From Kiritimatiellia bacterium (GTDB lineage: Bacteria; Verrucomicrobiota; Kiritimatiellia; RFP12; UBA1067): 6,250 nt of DNA. The translations under genes and the position numbers were made by a program. The stretch is taken from NCBI GenBank assembly GCA_017648225.1, contig JAGCJE010000229.1, positions 1-6,250 on the forward strand, written 5' to 3'. Below the pieces are notes generated by a model that was not told the DNA's origin, ran no database searches, and worked only from the letters and a program-made list of their open reading frames with translations. Shown one piece after another: positions 1-5,112 of the stretch. Within the stretch, counting starts at the first letter, position 1, and every line of letters begins with the position of its first letter.

Positions 1-98
1 CCGCGCCCCCTGAAAATCTCCGCGTTGTGCTTTGCACGAAGGGCCGCCTTTTCAAGCGACCCTCCGATGAGACCTTTGCCAATGACGGCTACATTCAT
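1..98 (-). CDS. Prephenate/arogenate dehydrogenase-like protein, N-terminal fragment
   Basis: Only the first 32 codons are in the window; the gene runs off the left edge. The peptide begins MNVAVIGKGLIGGSLEKA, a beta strand followed by a GxGxxG dinucleotide-binding turn (G7, G9, G12) with the IGGSL extension. That extension is typical of the NAD(P)-binding domain of TyrA-family prephenate dehydrogenases, which oxidatively decarboxylate prephenate to 4-hydroxyphenylpyruvate in tyrosine synthesis. The ATG at 98-96 is supported by an AGGAG ribosome binding site at 113-109, ten bases upstream. The gene lies 25 bases after the ilvH-type gene and is probably in the same operon. Ketol-acid reductoisomerase (ilvC), the usual neighbour of ilvBH, is also a Rossmann enzyme, but its N-terminus looks different. 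Other NAD(P)-binding dehydrogenases remain possible because no catalytic residues are in view. Confidence 0.6.
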   Translation of the reverse strand, partial: MNVAVIGKGLIGGSLEKAALRAKHNAEIFRGR

Positions 99-123
99 CA
101 GCTGAAAACTCCTGAAATGTCAA

Positions 124-369
124 TCACATCTTCCGGCTCGTCACCTCGATGACGTTGACCTGGTTACGCAACTGGCAGATGATCTGGTCGATAACCTTAT
201 CGGTTCCGAGAATGTCGATCTTCATTCTCGAAACGGTTCCGTCCTCGGTCGGACCGACGGTTAAAGTCTGGATGTTGTAGCCGCGACCGGAAATAAGCCC
301 GACGATGCGGGCGAGAACGCCGGGACGGTTTTCGACGTAGCAGTTAAGTCTATGTATTTTTTCGCTCAT
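124..369 (-). CDS. ilvH: Acetolactate synthase small (regulatory) subunit, short ACT-only form
   Basis: This 81-residue protein is a single ACT domain that should bind the IlvB catalytic subunit, stimulate it and confer feedback inhibition by valine. Visible family motifs are ENRPGVLARIVGLISGRGYNI (residues 13-33), LTVGPTEDGTVSRM (36-49) and a closing VNVIEV strand. Residues N14, G17 and N32 correspond to positions of E. coli IlvH (N11, G14, N29) linked to valine sensitivity, so the effector site looks intact. Most IlvH proteins are about 160 residues with a second C-terminal domain. That domain is absent here, making the protein similar in size to E. coli IlvN or IlvM. Only 25 bases separate its stop from the next start, leaving no room for a frameshifted remnant. 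A strong GGGAGG site at 383-378, 8 bases from the ATG, fixes the start. It follows ilvB by 20 bases. Confidence 0.9.
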   Translation of the reverse strand: MSEKIHRLNCYVENRPGVLARIVGLISGRGYNIQTLTVGPTEDGTVSRMKIDILGTDKVIDQIICQLRNQVNVIEVTSRKM

Positions 370-389
370 TTTTAAGACCTCCCGGAAAA

Positions 390-2123
390 TCAGTCAAAGA
401 CCATATCACTTACGGGCTTACCCGCAGGAATCATCGGATAGACGTTCGCGCGCGGCTCGACGATAACCTCGACAAGAGTCGTCGCGTCTGACTTTACGGC
501 CTTCGCGATGACGGAATCGAGCTTCGCGGGATCGATTACGCGGTACGCCTTCGCACCGTGCGCCTCTGCGAGTTTAACGATATCGGGAAGGTAATCGTAC
601 TTGAGATCGCCCTCGAGATTTTCGTTCTTGGGTCTGTCCTTAACCGTAAGAATCGAACCGGCATAATTCTTCTTGTAGAAAAGTTCCTGCCACTGACGGA
701 CCATTCCGAGACAGCCGTTGTTGATGACTACGAAGGTTATCGGGAGCTTGTGCTCAACGGCGACTACAATCTCCTCGAACGTCATCTGGGCGCCGCCGTC
801 GCCGCAGATCGCGACGGTTTTATGGTCTGGACGCGCGAACGCGGCACCGATAGCGGCGGGAATTCCGAATCCCATGGTGCCCATACCGCCGGACGAAAGG
901 AAGTGACGCGGAAGATTATGACGGAAATACTGCGCCGCCCACATCTGATTCTGTCCGACGTCGGTAACGACAACGGCTCGGCCCTTCGACGCCTTGTCGA
1001 CGGACTCGATTACGCTCTGGGGCATGATAACGCCCTTGTGCATAGGCATATAGGAGACGGGATGGCTCTTCTTCCAGCCGTCGATCGTCTTGAGCCACTC
1101 GGTGTGCTTAGCCTGCCTGATGCGCGAGCCGACGGTCGTAAGAACATCTTTAACGTCGGCGACGATTCCGAGATCGACATCGACGTTCTTTCCGATAGAC
1201 GAAGGATCGCAATCGACATGCACAATCTTGGCCTTAGGAGCATACTTTGAAATCTTACCGGTAACGCGATCGGAGAATCTTACGCCGAGAGCAATGAGAA
1301 GATCGGCCTCGTTAATCGCCCAGTTCGCCGCCGGAGCGCCGTGCATGCCCGCGAGTCTGAGTGCCAAGGGGTCTCGCTCGTCGAAAGCGCCAAGACCCAT
1401 AAGCGTCGTAGCGACGGGTATCTCGGCCTTGTGGGCGAGAATAGAAACGTCCTTCGCGGCTCCCGAGGCGATAACGCCGCCGCCCGCGTAGATTACAGGA
1501 CGCTTGGACTCGTTGATGAGTTTTGCGAGCTTATTGAGCTGGGTCGTCGTCGCGGCGGACTCCGGGTGATACGCACGAAGCGAAACGCGCTCTGGATACT
1601 GGGCCGACGTGAGTGCCTGCTGGCAGTTTTTGGGGATATCGATGACGACGGGACCGGGCTTGCCGTGGGTCGCGATGTAAAACGCCTGCGCTATAATCTC
1701 AGGAATCTCGTCGGCAGAGTGGACGAGGAAATTGTGTTTAGAAACGGCGCGTGTGATGCCGGTCGTATCAGCCTCCTGAAACGCGTCGGTGCCGATCAGA
1801 GAAAGCGAAACCTGACCTGTAATGAGAACGAGCGGAATGCCGTCGATATTAGCGGTCGCAAGACCGGTAATCGTATTCGTCGCACCGGGGCCGGAAGTTA
1901 CGAGACATACGCCCGGCTTTCCCGTCGAACGGGCGTAGCCGTCGGCCATGTGAATGGATCCCTGCTCATGGCGGCCGAGCACGAACGGAAACTTGGCGTC
2001 CGTAAGACAGTTGAAAATATCAAGAACCGCTCCCCCCGGATAACCGAAGAGAACATCAACACCGGCCTTCTCAAGGGACTCTACCAAAGCTCTCGCGCCG
2101 GTACGCATTTCATTTTTCTTCAT
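390..2123 (-). CDS. ilvB: Acetolactate synthase large (catalytic) subunit
   Basis: This 577-residue cytoplasmic enzyme condenses two pyruvates to 2-acetolactate, or pyruvate plus 2-ketobutyrate to 2-aceto-2-hydroxybutyrate. It is the first common step of valine, leucine and isoleucine synthesis. The order is an N-terminal pyrimidine-binding domain (about 6-170) with FGYPGGA and the catalytic glutamate E53 in GRHEQG; a central FAD-binding-like domain (about 190-330) with YAGGGV and GVRFSDRVTGK; and a C-terminal ThDP-pyrophosphate domain with GDGG at 441-444 and NN at 468-469. These are followed by GMVRQW, with the conserved W478. Length is normal. The ATG at 2123 has no Shine-Dalgarno and lies only 8 bases from a strong -10 box, so translation may be leaderless. 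M6 (2108) is an alternative start, also without a clear site. It leads the ilvB-ilvH-tyrA-like operon. Confidence 0.97.
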   Translation of the reverse strand: MKKNEMRTGARALVESLEKAGVDVLFGYPGGAVLDIFNCLTDAKFPFVLGRHEQGSIHMADGYARSTGKPGVCLVTSGPGATNTITGLATANIDGIPLVLITGQVSLSLIGTDAFQEADTTGITRAVSKHNFLVHSADEIPEIIAQAFYIATHGKPGPVVIDIPKNCQQALTSAQYPERVSLRAYHPESAATTTQLNKLAKLINESKRPVIYAGGGVIASGAAKDVSILAHKAEIPVATTLMGLGAFDERDPLALRLAGMHGAPAANWAINEADLLIALGVRFSDRVTGKISKYAPKAKIVHVDCDPSSIGKNVDVDLGIVADVKDVLTTVGSRIRQAKHTEWLKTIDGWKKSHPVSYMPMHKGVIMPQSVIESVDKASKGRAVVVTDVGQNQMWAAQYFRHNLPRHFLSSGGMGTMGFGIPAAIGAAFARPDHKTVAICGDGGAQMTFEEIVVAVEHKLPITFVVINNGCLGMVRQWQELFYKKNYAGSILTVKDRPKNENLEGDLKYDYLPDIVKLAEAHGAKAYRVIDPAKLDSVIAKAVKSDATTLVEVIVEPRANVYPMIPAGKPVSDMVFD

Positions 2124-2131
2124 AATGGGAT

Positions 2132-2160
2132 ATTATAGCAAATTTGAGAAAACTGCACAA
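2132..2160 (-). promoter_or_regulatory. Extended -10 promoter of the ilvB operon
   Basis: Read on the minus strand, TTGTGC (2160-2155) is followed by a 17-base spacer and a perfect TATAAT (2137-2132). The -10 box is preceded by TGC, giving the extended TGnTATAAT form. The -35 box matches the sigma-70 consensus only in TTG, which is common for extended -10 promoters. The expected transcription start lies about 7 bases downstream, near 2125, almost on the ilvB ATG at 2123. The leader is therefore zero to a few bases long, leaving no room for an attenuator, T-box or leader peptide. The elements are seen directly; activity and the start point are inferred. Confidence 0.72.
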
Positions 2161-2173
2161 ACTACGACAACTT

Positions 2174-2196
2174 AAAAAACTCACTTGCCGCGTGAA
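2174..2196 (-). terminator. Weak candidate intrinsic terminator after ruvA
   Basis: On the minus strand the end of ruvA can form a short stem, TTCAC (2196-2192) with GTGAG (2184-2180), including one G-U pair and a 7-base loop. It is followed directly by six T residues (2179-2174). The ruvA stop codon lies inside the 3' arm. With only four Watson-Crick pairs it is marginal. Its position between ruvA and the ilvB promoter is sensible, but the stem alone would not make a convincing terminator. Confidence 0.3.
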
Positions 2197-2783
2197 AGAG
2201 CAAGACGTATGACCGACTCGACATCAGATACGGAGGGATTCGCCTGAATGACCTGTGTTACCATCCTGTTAGCGGTCTCTTCGTTGAATCCAAGGGCCGA
2301 AAGAGCGAGAATCGCATCGCGAAGCATCGGAGCTTTAACGTCGTCCTTCGAAGAGCGAGAAGTCGCGGCGAGCGCCTCGATGGCGTTGACCTTGTCTTTA
2401 AGTTCGACGCAGATCTTTTCAGCGGTCTTTTTGCCGACGCCTTTTATCGCGGAAATGCGTTTGGCGTTCCCGCTCGCGATCGCAAGAGACAACTCCCCGA
2501 TGGAGGATCCAGACAGGATCGCAATTGCGATCTTGGGCCCGACTCCGCTCACCTGGGTCAGTTTAAGAAACATCTCGCGCTCAGGCGACGTCGCGAATCC
2601 GAAAAGCGTTTCGTCGTCTTCGCGAACGCAGTGCCACGCAAGAAGCTTAACCTCTTCACCCTCGCGGGGAAGTTTGTCAAATGTCGAAACCGGTATGAAA
2701 AGTTCATAGCCTACGCCGGCCGCCTCAACAATGACACGGTCGAAAGACTTTTCAGCCAATATACCTTTTACGTAGGCTATCAT
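2181..2783 (-). CDS. ruvA: Holliday junction branch migration complex subunit RuvA
   Basis: RuvA binds four-way junctions as a tetramer or octamer and loads the RuvB motor for branch migration in recombinational repair. The 200-residue length is typical. Domain I (about 1-63) is the OB fold starting MIAYVKG and ending ETLFGF, with E55 and D56 at the place of the acidic pin. Domain II carries two helix-hairpin-helix motifs, VSGVGPKIA (78-86) and IKGVGKKTAEK (113-123). After a linker near 140-150, domain III (about 151-200) is the RuvB-binding module, with ALSALGFNEETA. The ATG at 2783 follows the VOC gene by 17 bases with only a weak GGGCG-like site, so the two are probably co-transcribed. Neither ruvC nor ruvB is adjacent; the gene downstream is ilvB. 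Confidence 0.97.
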   Translation of the reverse strand: MIAYVKGILAEKSFDRVIVEAAGVGYELFIPVSTFDKLPREGEEVKLLAWHCVREDDETLFGFATSPEREMFLKLTQVSGVGPKIAIAILSGSSIGELSLAIASGNAKRISAIKGVGKKTAEKICVELKDKVNAIEALAATSRSSKDDVKAPMLRDAILALSALGFNEETANRMVTQVIQANPSVSDVESVIRLALSRGK

Positions 2784-2800
2784 TCAGCGCCCGATGAATT

Positions 2801-3178
2801 TTATTCGAAAAAAATCGAATTGGTGCGTTTGCAGAGCTGAATCGGAACGCCCCAAGGGTCGCGGAGGATCGCCATGTGGAACTGGGGATTCTCGAGACTG
2901 AGCTGCTCTATCTTCGCGCCGGCCTCGACGAGTCTGTCGGCATCGCGCTTCACGTCCTCCGAAACGAACGCGACGTGAAGAGTCATCGAATTCATCTTTG
3001 CGTAATCGGGAGCTTCGGGCGTCTCGCCGGTACGGTATATCTCAAGACCCATAATTCCAGAATCATCGAGAATAAAAGCGCTACCGGGTTTCGAGCGACG
3101 GAAACCGAGATTATGACACCACCAGTCGATAAACTTATCCGGATCTGAAACGTCTAATGCGATATGTTCAAGCTTCAT
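2801..3178 (-). CDS. VOC (glyoxalase/bleomycin-resistance fold) family protein
   Basis: This 125-residue protein has the paired beta-alpha-beta-beta-beta modules of the vicinal oxygen chelate superfamily. Module one is MKLEHIALDVSDPDKFIDWW to GLEIYR, and module two is MTLHVAFVSEDV to DPWGVPIQLCKR. The likely metal-ligand positions are H5, E46, H68 and Q114. Glutamine takes the last place, where glutamate is more usual, though Gln is a known ligand elsewhere in glyoxalase I. Members include lactoylglutathione lyases, dioxygenases, epimerases and resistance proteins, and the substrate cannot be told from sequence. The start at 3178 is supported by AAAGG at 3190-3186, 7 bases upstream. The gene follows a strong terminator after only 14 bases, with no obvious promoter of its own, and precedes ruvA by 17 bases. 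Confidence 0.88.
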   Translation of the reverse strand: MKLEHIALDVSDPDKFIDWWCHNLGFRRSKPGSAFILDDSGIMGLEIYRTGETPEAPDYAKMNSMTLHVAFVSEDVKRDADRLVEAGAKIEQLSLENPQFHMAILRDPWGVPIQLCKRTNSIFFE

Positions 3179-3192
3179 GTTGGCACCTTTCG

Positions 3193-3233
3193 AAAAAACA
3201 AGCGCGACGCGGTCTATAAAGACCTCGCCGCGC
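3193..3233 (-). terminator. Strong rho-independent terminator after yebC
   Basis: On the minus strand a 13-position stem forms between 3233-3221 (GCGCGGCGAGGTC) and 3214-3202 (GACCGCGTCGCGC). It has one G-U pair and one A-G mismatch and closes a 6-base loop. It is followed at once by TTGTTTTTT (3201-3193). The GC-rich stem plus T-tract is a textbook intrinsic terminator, 21 bases after the yebC stop. It should end the infA-yebC transcript. Its T-tract ends just before the ribosome binding site of the VOC gene. Confidence 0.88.
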
Positions 3234-3248
3234 TGATTGCCTAATCAG
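3233..3248. repeat. Perfect 6-bp inverted repeat next to the terminator
   Basis: CTGATT and AATCAG flank a 4-base loop, forming a small perfect palindrome between the yebC stop codon and the terminator hairpin. It shares its last base (3233) with the first base of the terminator stem, so the two hairpins would stack end to end in the RNA. Its role is unknown; it may only stabilise the mRNA 3' end. Confidence 0.5.
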
Positions 3249-3254
3249 GTTTAA

Positions 3255-4019
3255 TTAACCTTCCGCGGCGAGCGCGGCGTCAACCTCGTCGGTCGTCTCC
3301 ATGTTGTTGTAGACGTCCTGAACGTCCTCGAGATCCTCGAGCATATCGACGAACTTCTGAACGGCCTTGGCGGTAGCGACATCGCTGACCATCGCAGGCT
3401 GGTTCGGAACGAGACCGACGTTGGAGTTCTCTTCATCGACGACGATGCCCGCGCCCTTGACGGCTTCGAGAACGGCCGTGAAATCGTTAGGCTGGCACTT
3501 AACGGTGAAGCCGCCGTCTTCGGAGAGAACGTCTTCGGCGCCGGCTTCGAGCGCGACTTCCATAACCTTGTCTTCGGTGATGCCGTCGGCTGCGGGAATC
3601 ATGATCTGACCCATACGGTCGAAGAGACGCGACGCGGCGCCCTGCTTGGCGAATTCAAGACCGTTCTTCTTAAAGACGTTGCCGACTTCGGCGGCGGCGC
3701 GATTCTTGTTGTCGGTAAGAACGTTGACGACGAAAGCGACGGCGCCCTTGATGCCCTCGTAGGAAGCGGGAACGAGAACCTCGGCCTCGATTTCACCCGT
3801 GCCCTTCTTGATGGCGCGCTCGATGTTGTCGTTAGGCATCTGTGCAGCCTTGGCCTTCGCGATAAGAGTACGAAGAGTGGGGTTGTTGGCGGGATCGCCG
3901 CCCTTCGCCTTTACGACGATGGTGATTTCTTTACCGAGTTTCGAGAAGATTTTACCTTTTCTCGCGTCCGCAGCGCCCTTCGCGCGCTTGATTGTCGCCC
4001 AGTGACTATGACCTGACAT
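3255..4019 (-). CDS. yebC: YebC/PmpR/TACO1 family protein
   Basis: This 254-residue cytoplasmic protein belongs to a near-universal family. Members were first described as DNA-binding regulators (PmpR) and more recently as ribosome-associated factors that help translate difficult proline-rich stretches. The N-terminal signature MSGHSHWATIKRAKGAADARKG and the helical segment with MPNDNIERAIKKGTGE (61-76) are clear. So are LTDNKNRAAAEV (101-112) and the C-terminal domain ending EDVQDVYNNM, followed by an acidic/alanine tail. The loop after SYEG (86-89) reads IKGAVAF instead of the usual YGPGG/YGPNG, about one residue shorter than the norm. Start: ACGGAG with GGAG at 4031-4028, 8 bases before the ATG. 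It lies 53 bases after infA with no clear promoter between, so the two are probably co-transcribed. A strong terminator follows. Confidence 0.95.
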   Translation of the reverse strand: MSGHSHWATIKRAKGAADARKGKIFSKLGKEITIVVKAKGGDPANNPTLRTLIAKAKAAQMPNDNIERAIKKGTGEIEAEVLVPASYEGIKGAVAFVVNVLTDNKNRAAAEVGNVFKKNGLEFAKQGAASRLFDRMGQIMIPAADGITEDKVMEVALEAGAEDVLSEDGGFTVKCQPNDFTAVLEAVKGAGIVVDEENSNVGLVPNQPAMVSDVATAKAVQKFVDMLEDLEDVQDVYNNMETTDEVDAALAAEG

Positions 4020-4072
4020 GTTGTAGACTCCGTTTCGCTTTTGTTGTTAAGTAATGAAATTAAGTGGCGTTA

Positions 4073-4300
4073 TCAGACCTTGTGGCGGTACGTGATGCGG
4101 CCCTTGCCCAAATCGTAAGGTGAAATCTCGACGGTGACCTTGTCTCCGATCGCGATCTTAATGAAAAACTTGCGCATCTTTCCGGAGATGTGCGCCAAAA
4201 CTTCATGCCCGTTTTCGAGCTGAACTTTATACATCGTAGCGGGGAGAACCTTGGTTACAACTCCCGTTACTTCGATCGCCTGATCTTCTTCTTTAGCCAT
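4073..4300 (-). CDS. infA: Translation initiation factor IF-1
   Basis: This 75-residue single OB/S1-fold protein binds the A site of the 30S subunit during initiation, together with IF-2 and IF-3. Characteristic segments are MAKEEDQAIEVTGVV at the N-terminus, LENGHEVLAHISGKMRK in the middle and GDKVTVEISPYDLGKGRITYR near the end. The start at 4300 matches the family N-terminus and has TTAAGG (AAGG at 4312-4309) 8 bases upstream. The same frame stays open to an ATG at 4363, but that extension has no family counterpart and overlaps the promoter. The gene ends in tandem stops, TGA TAA. It precedes yebC rather than the ribosomal protein or secY genes often found beside infA. Confidence 0.97.
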   Translation of the reverse strand: MAKEEDQAIEVTGVVTKVLPATMYKVQLENGHEVLAHISGKMRKFFIKIAIGDKVTVEISPYDLGKGRITYRHKV

Positions 4301-4334
4301 TCGATTTACCTTAATTATGTAAATAATGTCACAT

Positions 4335-4363
4335 AGTTTACCAAATTTAGCCCTGAAAGGCAA
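4335..4363 (-). promoter_or_regulatory. Candidate extended -10 promoter of infA-yebC
   Basis: On the minus strand TTGCCT (4363-4358, 4 of 6 to the -35 consensus) is separated by exactly 17 bases from TAAACT (4340-4335, 4 of 6 to TATAAT). The -10 box is preceded by TGG, giving an extended -10. The predicted transcription start is near 4328, which leaves a leader of about 28 bases containing the AAGG ribosome binding site. The intergenic position right after the upstream gene supports it. Individual box matches are modest. Confidence 0.5.
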
Positions 4364-4374
4364 CTACATCAGCA

Positions 4375-5109
4375 TCATTTATCGGTACGTATAACGCGAT
4401 AGAATCCGCTGTCGCCGACTTTTGGGGCCTTGATCGTAACAGTATCGCCGGAGGCGGGAGCTTCAAGCGCGGCTCCGGTCGAGTCGGCGGTGGAAGCGTC
4501 GCGGCCGCTCTGTACACGCATATAGCCTGGCAGATTCTCTACCGTCAGAACGACCTCGTCCCCTTCTATGCGCATCGCCTTGACGCGCGGCTGACGGGCG
4601 TCCTTTGGCGCGGCGGAATTAAGATTCGCTACCGCAGCCCCTTCGGCCTTCGATGAAAGATTCGAAAGCGAGATTTTGGCGGGAACGCGCCCGTAGCCGT
4701 TCACGAGTTTTACTTCGCCGTTCTCCGCTCCGCGCGGCGTTACGACGCCTGTCGCGGCAACAACGCGCGTGTCCATGACGAACACTTCGAACTTGCCGTA
4801 ATTTACGGCCGCGGCACGGGAAATCTGGAACATAACCTTCGGACAGCGGCCGTCTTTCGCAAGCGGTGCGACAATCAGGATTTTATCTTTTTCGTCTAGC
4901 GCCTTGCCGTCGGCGGAAAAGCCCTCGAATACGCCGTCATTAGTCCAAACGAGCGCGTACACTTCGCAGTCAAGGACCGTAGAGCCGTCGGCGTATTTGT
5001 CCGGACCAACCGTTGAAAAAACAATCGCCGAGTCCTCTACGCTGTTTGCATAGAGACAGAGAAGCGAAACCGAAAACATTATCGAGAGTATCTTTTTCAT
5101 AACTTTCAT
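4375..5109 (-). CDS. Secreted protein of unknown function with signal peptide
   Basis: I do not recognise a named family. The 244-residue product begins with a Sec signal peptide: basic MKVMKK, a hydrophobic core (about 7-20) and a plausible cleavage after ANS (21-23). There is no lipobox. The mature part has a beta-rich region (about 25-145) with YALVWTND and two cysteines (C48, C89) that could pair. An Ala/Ser-rich linker follows (about 150-172). The C-terminal module (about 174-241) looks like a small beta sandwich, VKAMRIEGDEVVLTVENLPGY to SGFYRV, a type of ending I associate with PVC-group exported proteins from memory. The ATG at 5109 lies 3 bases after the upstream TPR gene's stop, with a weak AAAAG site; M4 (5100) is an alternative. 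The protein is presumably periplasmic, outer-membrane-associated or extracellular. Confidence 0.75.
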   Translation of the reverse strand: MKVMKKILSIMFSVSLLCLYANSVEDSAIVFSTVGPDKYADGSTVLDCEVYALVWTNDGVFEGFSADGKALDEKDKILIVAPLAKDGRCPKVMFQISRAAAVNYGKFEVFVMDTRVVAATGVVTPRGAENGEVKLVNGYGRVPAKISLSNLSSKAEGAAVANLNSAAPKDARQPRVKAMRIEGDEVVLTVENLPGYMRVQSGRDASTADSTGAALEAPASGDTVTIKAPKVGDSGFYRVIRTDK

Positions 5110-5112
5110 ATA

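Noticed and set aside
1..98. ilvC (ketol-acid reductoisomerase) as the gene after ilvH
   Set aside because: The nucleotide-binding motif starts at residue 4 and reads GKGLIGGSL. IlvC has a longer N-terminal lead and a GxGxQGxAxA-type motif.
558..1250. 230-codon open frame on the plus strand opposite ilvB
   Set aside because: Same reason: it is an antisense shadow of the ThDP-binding half of ilvB, with no family signature or ribosome binding site of note.
1341..2138. 265-codon open frame on the plus strand opposite ilvB
   Set aside because: It lies wholly antisense to a certain ilvB, has no recognisable motif and shows a composition expected from the complement of a GC-rich gene.
3254..3283. 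TTGACG (3283-3278) with an 18-base spacer to GTTAAT (3259-3254) as a promoter for the VOC gene
   Set aside because: The -35 match is good but the -10 is poor, and transcripts would start upstream of the strong terminator and be ended by it. The hexamer is explained by yebC codons.
4301..4363. N-terminal extension of infA from an upstream ATG at 4363
   Set aside because: The extra 21 residues match nothing in IF-1, overlap the candidate promoter, and the internal ATG at 4300 has a good AAGG site and the family N-terminus.
4375..5109. Lipoprotein signal around C18 in the secreted protein
   Set aside because: The residues before the cysteine are SLL, not a lipobox ending in Gly/Ala/Ser before Cys. 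A standard signal peptidase I site after ANS fits better.
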